A stretch of 64,000 nucleotides of DNA from DAINPP01 sp963667315 (GTDB lineage: Bacteria > Thermotogota > Thermotogae > MWEM01). The stretch covers positions 558,001 to 622,000 of the forward strand of contig OY763325.1 of NCBI GenBank assembly GCA_963667315.1, in the 5' to 3' direction. Of this stretch, positions 51,436 through 59,830 are shown piece after piece (the first letter of the stretch is position 1; each line of letters begins with the position of its first letter). A program made the translations under genes and the position numbers. The notes beneath the pieces are model-generated. The model was given only the letters and a program-made list of their open reading frames with translations. It made no database searches and was not told the origin of the DNA.

Positions 51436-52665
51436 TTAAAAGTCTTCAATTAGAAAATCTAATGCCGTTTTTAATTGATTATCTTTTTCAGGGTTAATTT
51501 CTATTTCAAATCTTGTGCTGTCACTTGTATGATCAACACTTTCGTCATTATCATCATTTTCAGGAGCAACATATTCAACCAGAATATCCGGTTCTATTCC
51601 TATCCTGTGAATGTCATTGCCGTTTGGTGTGAAATAATGAGCTGTAGTCAACCATAATTCTCCACCGTTGGATAATGGGAAGAGTGTTTGAACAGCTGCT
51701 TTACCAAACGTCTTTTCGCCTATCAGGGTTGCAAGACCGTAATCTTTAAGAGCGCCTGAAAAAATCTCTGATGATGAAGCACTTCCGCCATTTACAAGAA
51801 CGACCATCGGAACATCCTCAAACTCATTTCCAAGTGATTTATATGTATTCGTGTAATTGTCAGAGGATTTTGTCGTAACGATCACCTCACCGGAATCAAT
51901 AAACATTGAGGCCGTTAAAATTGCCTGTGTCAGATATCCTCCAGGATTGTTTCGAAGGTCTACAACAAGTTTTTCAATCTTCATTGAATATAGCTTTTCA
52001 AGAGCTTTCCTCAATTCTGAACTGGTATTTTTAAAGAATTTGTTTATTCTGACATATCCGATCGGTGTTTCGTTATACTTAATAAAACCATACTGTACCA
52101 TCTGCGTTTTAATTTCAGCCCTCTGAATACTAAATTCAAGTGTTCCAACGCTGTCTCTTACAACCTCGAGGTTCACAATTGTATTGGGTTCTCCTCTAAG
52201 ATTGTTGACCGCTTCCATATAAGTCATATCCGTAACAGAGCTGGCATCGATGGAAACAATCAAATCTCCGGCTTTTATGCCGGCCTTGTATGCAGGTGTT
52301 CCAAACATTGGGGCAACAACCTCAATTACCTTCAAATGTGCATTATAAGTCACTTCAGTACCTATTCCACCGTACTTGCCTTCCTGTTCGATATTAGTTT
52401 CAGCAACATCCGCTGCTGTATGATAATAACTGAAAGGGTCCTCAAGCCCTGATATTAAACCTCGTATGCTTGAATCTACAATATCATTATACTCAATCGT
52501 ATCTTTCTCATAAAATTCATTCTCTATGAAGTAAAGTGATTCGAAAAATGGTTTTAGCTTGTCATAAACGTTGACTTCTTCCGTCTGAGCAAACAAAGTC
52601 CATGAAGTAGTAAGAATCAATGTTGCAAGGGTTATTACAAATACCGTTTTAAGTGTCTTTTTCAT
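51436..52665 (-). CDS. C-terminal processing protease (S41, CtpA family)
   Basis: 409 residues from the ATG at 52665 with GGAGGTG. A signal or anchor helix (about 5-25), a helical N-region, a PDZ domain (about 85-175, GTPAYKAGIKAGDLIVSI) and the S41 domain. DLRNNPGGYL, the catalytic-Ser motif NGGSASSSEIFSGAL and the catalytic-Lys motif GEKTFGKAAVQT are all intact. It cleaves C-terminal tails of envelope proteins in the periplasm. It overlaps the CsoR-like gene by 17 bases. Confidence 0.95.
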   Translation of the reverse strand: MKKTLKTVFVITLATLILTTSWTLFAQTEEVNVYDKLKPFFESLYFIENEFYEKDTIEYNDIVDSSIRGLISGLEDPFSYYHTAADVAETNIEQEGKYGGIGTEVTYNAHLKVIEVVAPMFGTPAYKAGIKAGDLIVSIDASSVTDMTYMEAVNNLRGEPNTIVNLEVVRDSVGTLEFSIQRAEIKTQMVQYGFIKYNETPIGYVRINKFFKNTSSELRKALEKLYSMKIEKLVVDLRNNPGGYLTQAILTASMFIDSGEVIVTTKSSDNYTNTYKSLGNEFEDVPMVVLVNGGSASSSEIFSGALKDYGLATLIGEKTFGKAAVQTLFPLSNGGELWLTTAHYFTPNGNDIHRIGIEPDILVEYVAPENDDNDESVDHTSDSTRFEIEINPEKDNQLKTALDFLIEDF

Positions 52666-52963
52666 TATCAGCACCTCCGCTAGTTTCTTCATATTCTGAT
52701 TCAGCTAAAAACTCATTCATTGTATCAACGAAGATATCCATTGTTTCAGGATTCTTTTTTTCAAGGTCATTTAAGCATTTATCGGCATATCTCTTTAGGA
52801 TCAGGAAATTTGTTTTTTTTAACGCCGATTTTACTGCAGACATCTGTATTAGTATATCAGAACAATCCCGAGATTCCAAAACCATTTTTTGAATACCTCT
52901 GATTTGACCTTCAATTTTTTTCAGGCGATTAATAATCTTTTGATTTTCTTGTTCAATAGTCAA
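52649..52963 (-). CDS. CsoR/FrmR-family transcriptional repressor
   Basis: 104 residues; TTG start at 52963 with GGAGG at good spacing, overlapping the upstream gene by 11 bases. The helical core is typical (INRLKKIEGQIRGIQKMV, then DCSDILIQMSAVKSALKK). The first thiol ligand (DCSD) and the second Cys (RYADKC) are kept, but the His of the usual H-x-x-x-C pair is Tyr. Two Cys without that His is the arrangement of persulfide-sensing CstR rather than copper-binding CsoR. No metal pump or sulfur gene is adjacent. Confidence 0.92.
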   Translation of the reverse strand: MTIEQENQKIINRLKKIEGQIRGIQKMVLESRDCSDILIQMSAVKSALKKTNFLILKRYADKCLNDLEKKNPETMDIFVDTMNEFLAESEYEETSGGADNEKDT

Positions 52964-54608
52964 AAATACTGCCTCCGATGAATTCTCTTATGATTGAATT
53001 CCTGGGGATAAACTCTACGTTGATAACCGGAAGGAAATATTCAAGGAATTTTAACAACCTTTTTGATTCAGTGTTTTGTGGATGATCATCACTTATCTGC
53101 ATCAATAATTGTTCGGCATGTGTTTTAAGGACAGCAAGTTCATACACGAGAGCGGATGAGAACATGTAATCTGCTTCTTCCTGGAAAGGGAAGATATTCC
53201 TCGTTTCACCTCTTCTTACAGAAGGCCACATTTCAATCGTTCTTAAAGCTGAATGACCTCTTGATTGATTATCACGTACGATCCTTCTGATCAATCGCGT
53301 ATCTGTCGTTGGAATTCTGTTGATATCATCAATTCCGAGTTGTGTTAACGCACTGACATAGATCTTAAATTTTTTATTTCTTGGAATACTGCTCGTAAGT
53401 CTTTCGTTCAGCCCGTGAATTCCTTCAATGATTATGGGTTGATCTTTTTCAATTTTCATTTTTTCCCCATTATAAAATCTTTTTCCCGTAATAAAATCAA
53501 ATTTTGGAGGGGTAATTTCAACACCATCCAGCAGATAGATAAGATTTTGGTTGAATAAATCTAAATCCAGTGCATTGATTGATTCAAAGTCATATTCTCC
53601 GTTTTCGTCAAGGGGGGTTTTTTCCCTGTTCACAAAGTAATCATCAAGTGATATCGTTAGCGGTTTAAGTCCTTCGGCCATGAGTTGAAGTGAAAGTCTC
53701 TTAGCCGTTGAAGTTTTTCCGGATGAGGATGGACCGGCTATCAGGATGATCCTTTTTTCAAGGTTTTTGGAAATCTCTTCTGACATTTTAGATATTTTTT
53801 TTGCATGCAAGGCTTCCGACATCAGAATGACTTCCTTAGTCTTTCCATCTGCAATTTTTTTGTTTAAATCTCCGACAGTTTCTATGTTTAATATTTCTCC
53901 CCATCTCTGATACTGAAGAAATACCTGTGAAAATTTCTGTAATTCACTTCTTTCAGGAAGTTTAACAGGAGATTCTGCAGTAGCTGTTAAAAGAAGAAAT
54001 CCCTGACCGTATATTTCTATATCAAAGGGTTTCAAGCAACTGGTGTCAGGTGGCATGTACCCGTAAAAATAGTTGATATATTCGTGATCTCCACATCTAT
54101 AAACGTTTACAGAACTTTTTTTCCTGAATTTAAATAATCTTACTTTATCATAATCATTATTCTTTTCAAAATGTTCAATTGCAACTCTTTTGTCTAATTT
54201 TTCTTTTTTAAATACAAGATTTGACGTGATCAATTCATTCATCTTTTCTTTGATCTTTTTTAAATCTTTTTGATCTGTCCAGCTCCCCAATTCGCAATAT
54301 AAACCATTACCAATCGAATGTAAAACCTTCAATTTTTTTTCAGGGAACAATATCTTCGTTGAAATATAAAGAAGAAAAATCAAACCTCTTTGAACCATTC
54401 TTATTCCGTCTGAATTTGTAATATCAATAAAATCAATTTCAGAATCGCTGTATACGTCGTTAGATAACTCTCTAATTCTATTATTGACACGTGCTCCAAG
54501 TACAGGTAATTTAGGATTATACGCCGAAGTTTCAAGGATTGACGAAAGTTTTTCCTTTTTGTCAATTAGAATCGTTTTCTGATTATTTTTAATTTTTAAT
54601 GTAATCAT
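52953..54608 (-). CDS. TGS-domain uridine-kinase-like nucleoside kinase
   Basis: 551 residues, ATG at 54608 with GGAGGTG. A TGS-like domain (about 1-65) and a second region resembling the ThrRS editing domain (about 70-230) precede a P-loop uridine kinase domain (about 280-500) with AGPSSSGKTSTAKRL (Walker A), SLDDYFVNR and IIIEGIHGLN. These fused proteins are widespread in Thermotogota, Firmicutes and Bacteroidetes. Probably a nucleoside or related kinase. It fits the nucleoside salvage theme of the two importers and the hydrolase. First gene of the long minus-strand run. Confidence 0.92.
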   Translation of the reverse strand: MITLKIKNNQKTILIDKKEKLSSILETSAYNPKLPVLGARVNNRIRELSNDVYSDSEIDFIDITNSDGIRMVQRGLIFLLYISTKILFPEKKLKVLHSIGNGLYCELGSWTDQKDLKKIKEKMNELITSNLVFKKEKLDKRVAIEHFEKNNDYDKVRLFKFRKKSSVNVYRCGDHEYINYFYGYMPPDTSCLKPFDIEIYGQGFLLLTATAESPVKLPERSELQKFSQVFLQYQRWGEILNIETVGDLNKKIADGKTKEVILMSEALHAKKISKMSEEISKNLEKRIILIAGPSSSGKTSTAKRLSLQLMAEGLKPLTISLDDYFVNREKTPLDENGEYDFESINALDLDLFNQNLIYLLDGVEITPPKFDFITGKRFYNGEKMKIEKDQPIIIEGIHGLNERLTSSIPRNKKFKIYVSALTQLGIDDINRIPTTDTRLIRRIVRDNQSRGHSALRTIEMWPSVRRGETRNIFPFQEEADYMFSSALVYELAVLKTHAEQLLMQISDDHPQNTESKRLLKFLEYFLPVINVEFIPRNSIIREFIGGSIFDY

Positions 54609-54682
54609 ACAGCACCTCCATGAAAATTGACCGTCAAAAATATTCTAAATCATTCACAGAAAAAGCAAAGTGATAAAAAGAC

Positions 54683-54711
54683 TTGACTTTTGGAATCTTT
54701 TATTGTAGAAT
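54683..54711 (+). promoter_or_regulatory. Promoter of the tRNA gene
   Basis: TTGACT (54683-54688), a 17-base spacer and TAGAAT (54706-54711), placing the start just before the tRNA. Confidence 0.75.
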
Positions 54712-54723
54712 ATCAATCGTTGT

Positions 54724-54799
54724 TGGGGCGTAGCCAAGTTGGTAAGGCATCGGAATTTGGATCCGACATTCGGGAGTTCGAGTCTCTCCGCCTCAGCCA
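54724..54799 (+). tRNA. tRNA-Gln (anticodon TTG)
   Basis: A 76-base cloverleaf: acceptor TGGGGCG pairs with CGCCTCA (one G-T pair), anticodon stem TCGGA/TCCGA with loop ATTTGGA giving anticodon TTG at 34-36, T loop TTCGAGT, and an encoded CCA at 54797-54799. It reads CAA and, by wobble, CAG. It stands alone on the plus strand between two minus-strand genes. Confidence 0.97.
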
Positions 54800-54823
54800 T
54801 TACATTAAAAGATTCTAAAAATC

Positions 54824-54860
54824 AACAAAGAGCCTTCGAAAAGGCTCTTTGTTTTTTTTA
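54824..54860. terminator. Terminator of tRNA-Gln, shared with the PpiC gene
   Basis: An 11-base stem (54824-54834 with 54843-54853), an 8-base loop and eight T on the plus strand. The minus side is A/T-rich, so it may also end the 54867-56990 transcript. Confidence 0.9.
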
Positions 54861-54866
54861 TCTGTA

Positions 54867-56990
54867 CTACTCTTCGGTTGTTGTTCCTGAATCGGTTGTA
54901 TCAGTTGCGTTCACTAACTCAACCTGTTCTTTTACCTGAGCGATGATCTGATCGATATCAGGATAATCAGATTTTAAAGCTTTAAGTTCCTCAAGGTAAG
55001 TGACTTCCTCTTCGTATTTTCCCCACTTCTCAAGAAGGTTAAGAACATCTTCATACGCTGCGACTCTTCTTTCCTCAGGTTCATCTGAATTCTGAGCGAT
55101 ATCCAGCAAACCAAGCTGCAACTGTAAAAGTTGTGGTTCAAGAAAAGCTCTGTATTGATTATATATTTCTTCATTATTCAAATAAGTCGTATATTGTTCA
55201 ATCTGCATTTCAAGCCATTTTAATTTTACTTCTGAATTTTCAGGATCATACTGATAAAGTTTGCTGATTACCTGTGTGGATGATGTATTACTGTTATACA
55301 TAATAGTTAATCCATCAAGAATTAAATTATCATTTGCAGCAGTTGTTTCATCAATGTCCTTGATAACGTCTTCCACATCTTCAGGATTAATTTTTTCCTT
55401 CTTCAATTGCGCGACGAGCTCAGCATATTCCATGCCTTTATTCAATTCATCCTGATCAGCTTTAAGAATGTTGATGCTTTCATTTGTCTTGTTAAGAGTA
55501 TCCTTAAGTTCAGCAAGTTTCTCGTTTTCGGCAGATAAGTCTGTATCGGTAGCCGCTGTTGAAATCAAGGTTTCAGTTTCTGAAATATTGTTCTCTAGAT
55601 TAACAACATCGGTATTTAACTGATTCAGTTTCTGTGCTTTTTCATCAAGGATTGTTTTCAACTCTTCTGATGTTTTTGTTTTGTATTCTTCTTTGACATC
55701 TTCTGCTGTAACAGCAAAATCTTCAAGAATTCTTTTCTGTGTTGAAAGATTATCATTGATATTTTCCTTAACTGTGACATATAAGGCCGTTGTTCTAACA
55801 TCCACTTCAGGATCAATCTTTTTAGTACCATTATCATCAACGATGATATACTGTTCGATCCAATTTGCAAATTCGTTCAGAACAGGTGTTGTAAGGTCTT
55901 CACCTTTATTGGTCATCGTTTCATATTTATCATATGCGCTAAGTACATCGTCATTAAGATAGTAGGAAAAAGCATTGGACGCCTTGTAAGATTCAAGCCA
56001 TTTTGAATATTTTTCGTTTTTTAAAGTTGATTCGGCATTGGCAAGTAATTCGGCATTGGCTTTGAAATCTTCAAATGTCTTGAGTGTTTTTTTATCCTGA
56101 ACATCAATCAGATGATAACCGAATTGTGTCTTCACGGGACCAACGATCGTTCCGATTTCTCCTCCAAAGGCTGCATCTGTAAATTCATCAACCATCGTTC
56201 CTTCGCCAAACCAGTCAAGATCTCCGCCATTTTCCGCATTAGACTGATCTGTTGAGTACTTGACAGCAGCTTCGCTGAAAGTAATATCACCGTTATTAAT
56301 CTGTTTTAGAATATCTTCAGCCAGTTCAAGATCATCAACGAGAATGTGAGCTGTTTTTACCTGATTGCCATTCTTCAAAATTTCTTCCTTATTTTCTTCA
56401 AAGTATTTATTTAAATCTTCATCAGTTACTTCAACAACTTTATTTTGAACATTTTCAATCTTCAACTGTTCTTTCAGTTTCGGTTCTAAATATGTCCGAT
56501 AATTTTCCATGCTCCCATATTGCTGAACGACAGCCTGTTTGATTGCATCTGAGTTGATATTCTGTGCTATCTGGGTATCGATTGCTTTGTTGATATCTTC
56601 TTCAGATGGTTCGAGGGAATTATTGTCTGCATAATACTCTGCAATCTTATTGTCAACCATTGCTTTTGTTGTGTCAAGTTCTAAGTAGGGTGCTTCGAAT
56701 AATTCATCAATGCTTCTGCCGTAATATCTGTAGTACTCTTCAATCTGCTGAACTCTTTCGGATACTTCATAAGGCATAAGCCAGTAAGCATAATTGAGTT
56801 CTGTTGCGTCTTTTGTTACGACTGCAAGTGCCTCCGAACTGTTTGGTACGTATTCGCTCTGTGTTGGCTGCTGTTGTTGGCTACCTGTGTTAAGATAAGG
56901 TGCAACTGCAATCCAGCCGATACCTACTACAAATACGATTGCGACTACCCAAATGATTGTTACTTTCCACTTTAAAATAAAATCTCTCAT
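54867..56990 (-). CDS. Membrane-anchored PpiC-type peptidyl-prolyl isomerase (SurA/PpiD-like)
   Basis: 707 residues, ATG at 56990 with GAGGAGG. One N-terminal helix (about 10-32) anchors it in the inner membrane. A SurA-N-like helical region (about 55-205) leads to a parvulin domain (about 215-305) with VKTAHILVDD, GGDLDWFGEGTM and FGYHLIDV. Residues about 420-520 are a long coiled coil, and the C-terminus is TPR-like. It should fold or chaperone exported and outer-membrane proteins. The C-terminal extension is longer than in typical PpiD. Single gene. Confidence 0.93.
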   Translation of the reverse strand: MRDFILKWKVTIIWVVAIVFVVGIGWIAVAPYLNTGSQQQQPTQSEYVPNSSEALAVVTKDATELNYAYWLMPYEVSERVQQIEEYYRYYGRSIDELFEAPYLELDTTKAMVDNKIAEYYADNNSLEPSEEDINKAIDTQIAQNINSDAIKQAVVQQYGSMENYRTYLEPKLKEQLKIENVQNKVVEVTDEDLNKYFEENKEEILKNGNQVKTAHILVDDLELAEDILKQINNGDITFSEAAVKYSTDQSNAENGGDLDWFGEGTMVDEFTDAAFGGEIGTIVGPVKTQFGYHLIDVQDKKTLKTFEDFKANAELLANAESTLKNEKYSKWLESYKASNAFSYYLNDDVLSAYDKYETMTNKGEDLTTPVLNEFANWIEQYIIVDDNGTKKIDPEVDVRTTALYVTVKENINDNLSTQKRILEDFAVTAEDVKEEYKTKTSEELKTILDEKAQKLNQLNTDVVNLENNISETETLISTAATDTDLSAENEKLAELKDTLNKTNESINILKADQDELNKGMEYAELVAQLKKEKINPEDVEDVIKDIDETTAANDNLILDGLTIMYNSNTSSTQVISKLYQYDPENSEVKLKWLEMQIEQYTTYLNNEEIYNQYRAFLEPQLLQLQLGLLDIAQNSDEPEERRVAAYEDVLNLLEKWGKYEEEVTYLEELKALKSDYPDIDQIIAQVKEQVELVNATDTTDSGTTTEE

Positions 56991-57241
56991 TCAAAATTCC
57001 TCCTCAATCTACGAAAAAAGCTTTTCTCGGAATTATATCACATTTTTTTTGTTGTTTATGTTTTATCAGGCGTATATTTCTTCATATTTAATAATATTTC
57101 AAAGATGCCAGTAAGCGGCTCCTCAATCCTTCCATCATTTTATCTCATACCTGTTAAAAAATTTTTTGAAGGCTGTTTAAATGATAATGATCATGAAGCT
57201 CCAATGATTGGAACACTTTTATAAATCCAATTATCTACATC
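56991..57241. other. Non-coding region between divergent genes
   Basis: About 250 AT-rich bases holding the upstream region of the PpiC-type gene on the minus strand. No small gene with a ribosome site is evident. Confidence 0.4.
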
Positions 57242-57269
57242 TTGACAATTTCATTTACTGTGATAGTAT
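57242..57269 (+). promoter_or_regulatory. Promoter of the FMN-riboswitch transcript
   Basis: TTGACA (57242-57247), a 16-base spacer and TAGTAT (57264-57269) preceded by TGn. Transcription would start close to 57276, just before the riboswitch. Confidence 0.7.
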
Positions 57270-57284
57270 CCGTTTATATGAAAG

Positions 57285-57396
57285 TTCTTTCGGTGCGGGG
57301 TGAGATTCACGACCGGCGGTATATTCCGCGACCCTGTTTTTGGGTTGATTCGGTGACATGACCAAATCGACAGCTTTGTCTGGATGATAGAGGGAA
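57285..57396 (+). promoter_or_regulatory. FMN riboswitch (RFN element)
   Basis: Conserved RFN blocks appear in order: CGGTGCGGGGTGAGATTC, CGACCGGCGGTA, CCGCGA, a variable hairpin, GATTCGGTGA and CGACAG...GTCTGGATGATAGAGGGAA. P1 is formed by TTCTTTC (57285-57291) and GAGGGAA (57390-57396). Known FMN riboswitches shut off riboflavin synthesis or uptake genes when FMN is high. No terminator follows, so control may be translational: a small CCG/CGG hairpin (57432-57441) overlaps the GGGGAG ribosome site of the next gene. The regulated genes are alpha/beta hydrolases, which is unusual. Confidence 0.93.
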
Positions 57397-57454
57397 GATA
57401 CTATACTGTATAATAAGATAATTGTTCTGTTCCGAAATCGGGGAGTGTTTTTTG

Positions 57455-58453
57455 ATGAGAGAGCTTATTCAAAGAATAAAAAAATCCTATTTTGTTGTCA
57501 ATAAGATATATCTTTGGCTGATTTTTTTATTTCTGATGGGACTAAATGGTACGATAACCTTTATTGGATCTGTATTTGTTTTTGGGATTCTTTTTTTTAC
57601 AAGGCGAGTTCCTCTTGAACCCAAAGAAAATTTTAAATATCGTACTTATGTATACAAAAAAACGTCCGTTCAACAGCTAAGGTTGGATATCTGGTATCCA
57701 AATGAGGAAAAAAATAATTATCCGGTCATTTTGTTTGCTCATGGCGGGGGGTGGGTGTCTGGTTTCAGAAATCAACCCAATAACGTCTCTTGGAGTAAGT
57801 TTCTTGCCGCTAAGGGGTTCGCAGTCGTGTCGATTGATTACAGATATGGTATTAACAATGAAATGGAAGATATACTTGGCGATTATTCCGATGCTATTCA
57901 TTATGTTAAACAGAATGCCGCTAAACTGAATCTTGATAAAGAGAATATCATATTAATGGGGTTATCGGCAGGGGGGCATTTATCTCTCCTTTACTCGTCT
58001 TATTATACATATCATGCAACACAGGAGAAATATACTGAAAAGATGAAAGGGATTAAAGGGGTCATTGCCTACTATTCCCCATCGGATTTAAAGGATGTTT
58101 TTGATAAGGATAATAAATCTCTTTTTGCGAGGTTTGCAACGATAACCACCATGAAAGGTATGCCGAAAACTATCGGCGATGTCTATGAATATTATTCTCC
58201 GATTAACTGGATCAGTCCCAAAATGATACCAACATTTCTTGCTCATGGAAAGATGGATGATGTGGTTCCTTTTAAATCATCTGTGAAATTGGCGAAAAAG
58301 TTGAAGAAGAATGATATTACTTATAGGTTTTTTGTTCATAAAAAAGGAAATCACACTTTTGAATTTATTTTAAAAGATTTTCAAACTGTAAGAATCCTCG
58401 AAAACACAGTGAAATTCCTGAAAGGAATGTTAAAAGATGATTGTAGATTTTAA
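57455..58453 (+). CDS. Membrane-anchored alpha/beta hydrolase (esterase, hormone-sensitive-lipase-like)
   Basis: 332 residues from the ATG at 57455 with GGGGAG; an in-frame TTG at 57422 has no site. Two N-terminal hydrophobic segments (about 20-60) are followed by the hydrolase fold: oxyanion motif HGGGWVSG, nucleophile GLSAGGHLSLL, acid region LAHGKMDDVVPF and His region HKKGNHTFEF, so the triad looks complete. It should hydrolyse an ester on the membrane's surface. It lies behind an FMN riboswitch, so its expression should fall when FMN is abundant. It might act on a flavin precursor or ester, but this is only inference. Confidence 0.9.
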   Translation: MRELIQRIKKSYFVVNKIYLWLIFLFLMGLNGTITFIGSVFVFGILFFTRRVPLEPKENFKYRTYVYKKTSVQQLRLDIWYPNEEKNNYPVILFAHGGGWVSGFRNQPNNVSWSKFLAAKGFAVVSIDYRYGINNEMEDILGDYSDAIHYVKQNAAKLNLDKENIILMGLSAGGHLSLLYSSYYTYHATQEKYTEKMKGIKGVIAYYSPSDLKDVFDKDNKSLFARFATITTMKGMPKTIGDVYEYYSPINWISPKMIPTFLAHGKMDDVVPFKSSVKLAKKLKKNDITYRFFVHKKGNHTFEFILKDFQTVRILENTVKFLKGMLKDDCRF

Positions 58454-59492
58454 ATATAAAAAAGGGGAAATCGAGTTCCTCTCAGGATACATTTTTAAAG
58501 GACGAAATTACAGGTGCAATTATATAAAATATGCATCCAGGTATGAAAAGGCAAAAGACGGGACAAAGCAGGTAGAAGTCTATAATTTTCAGCCAAAAGG
58601 GGAAGTTAAAGCCTCCGCAATTATTATGCAGGGACTTGGCAGCAGAAATGTCAAATTTCTCTTGTGGATGGCAACACATTTGTCTTCTGCCGGGATTAGT
58701 TCCTCGGTTATCATTCCACCTGGGAATTATACCCGAGTTGAAAACGGTTCTGTAAGTGGGAAAAATTATCTTTGGCCGGAAATAGAAATCATGGTTCCCA
58801 TCTGGGAACATGCTGTCGTCGATGTAATGAGTACGATTGATTTGCTTCAGCAACAGGGCCTTTGGCTTAAAAACAACTGTATCGTCGGCTATTGTCTTGG
58901 CGGCATGATTTCATGTATTGTTTCTGCATTGGATAACAGGATAAATGAAACGATCATGGTAGCAACAGGTGGGCACATGGGAAAGATAATACATGAATCC
59001 CGAGCAACAAAATTTGCCAGAAAATTGATGGATAAAGGACTTGGAAATAAGTATTTTTTAAACGACAAAAACAGATTGTACAAGGTTTATGAAGAACAGA
59101 TGCCGTTGATTTCAGGAATGGAGCTTGAAGAAATTATTTACAATAAAGATATTCACCCCATTCTTAAAATTGATCCATTAACCTATGCACACCTGTTAAA
59201 ACAACCTCGAACAACGATTATAGATGCATTATTTGATGAAACCTTGCCGATGGCAACAAGGAAAATGCTTTTTAAAGAATTAAAGGAGTCAAAAAGAATC
59301 ATTGTTCCATTTAGTCATGGAACCTGGTTGCCGTTTGAATATCTTCTTTCTCTGTACATTCTACACAGAATGAATGTAAACGACCGGAAAGCAAAGAAAA
59401 TGCTATTGCGAAACGAAGCACCAATAGATTTATCAGGAGATGATTTTCTCAAAAAGGTTTTTAAACGCATCATACCTGGAAAGAATGATTAA
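58437..59492 (+). CDS. Alpha/beta hydrolase with Cys in the nucleophile position
   Basis: 351 residues, ATG at 58437 overlapping the previous gene by 17 bases, with AAAGGAA upstream. Hydrolase fold: MQGLGSRN oxyanion region, nucleophile elbow VGYCLGGMIS with Cys instead of Ser, a possible acid at FDETLP and the catalytic-His candidate PFSHGTWLP. Cys elbows occur in PHA synthases (G-x-C-x-G) and dienelactone hydrolases. No signal peptide. Co-transcribed under the FMN riboswitch with the esterase, so the two probably act in one pathway. Substrate unknown. Confidence 0.82.
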   Translation: MIVDFKYKKGEIEFLSGYIFKGRNYRCNYIKYASRYEKAKDGTKQVEVYNFQPKGEVKASAIIMQGLGSRNVKFLLWMATHLSSAGISSSVIIPPGNYTRVENGSVSGKNYLWPEIEIMVPIWEHAVVDVMSTIDLLQQQGLWLKNNCIVGYCLGGMISCIVSALDNRINETIMVATGGHMGKIIHESRATKFARKLMDKGLGNKYFLNDKNRLYKVYEEQMPLISGMELEEIIYNKDIHPILKIDPLTYAHLLKQPRTTIIDALFDETLPMATRKMLFKELKESKRIIVPFSHGTWLPFEYLLSLYILHRMNVNDRKAKKMLLRNEAPIDLSGDDFLKKVFKRIIPGKND

Positions 59493-59494
59493 AC

Positions 59495-59722
59495 CTATTT
59501 TCTGAAAGCTGTAATTATCCAGATACTGTCATTTTTTATTTCACCAATCACAACTACATTTTTATTTTCAAATCTTATTCTTTTGTTTTTTTGAATCGAC
59601 ACAACGGTTTTTTTATCATCAATTATACCTATGATTTCTTCAGGAAGAATTTGTCTTTCTGTAAACCTGTGTGTAGCATGTATATTGTAAATAATTTCTT
59701 TCTTTAATAATCTTGAATGCAT
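59495..59722 (-). CDS. DUF4258-like small protein
   Basis: 75 residues from the ATG at 59722 with AAGGA five bases upstream; another ATG at 59728 and longer frames exist. HATHRFTERQILPEEII and the ending VVVIGEIKNDSIWIITAF fit the DUF4258 fold, which is related to RelE/BrnT-type toxins. No antitoxin-like gene is adjacent. It runs opposite to the neighbouring genes and ends two bases from the hydrolase stop. Confidence 0.6.
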   Translation of the reverse strand: MHSRLLKKEIIYNIHATHRFTERQILPEEIIGIIDDKKTVVSIQKNKRIRFENKNVVVIGEIKNDSIWIITAFRK

Positions 59723-59778
59723 AATCATCCTTAACAAAGTAGTTATTCTAATTGTATCACAGGTTGGAACATTTAATC

Positions 59779-59787
59779 TGGTATAAT
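59779..59787 (+). promoter_or_regulatory. Extended -10 promoter of the phosphoesterase-polA operon
   Basis: TGG followed by a perfect TATAAT (59782-59787). No clear -35. It is about 45 bases before the start codon. Confidence 0.6.
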
Positions 59788-59830
59788 TATTGTGAGGAAG
59801 CGATTTTTTCCGAATTGTTAGGAGGATTTG

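Noticed and set aside
57408..57416. TATAAT-like sequence just after the riboswitch
   Set aside because: No -35 at a suitable distance, and a better promoter with TTGACA and extended -10 lies upstream of the riboswitch.
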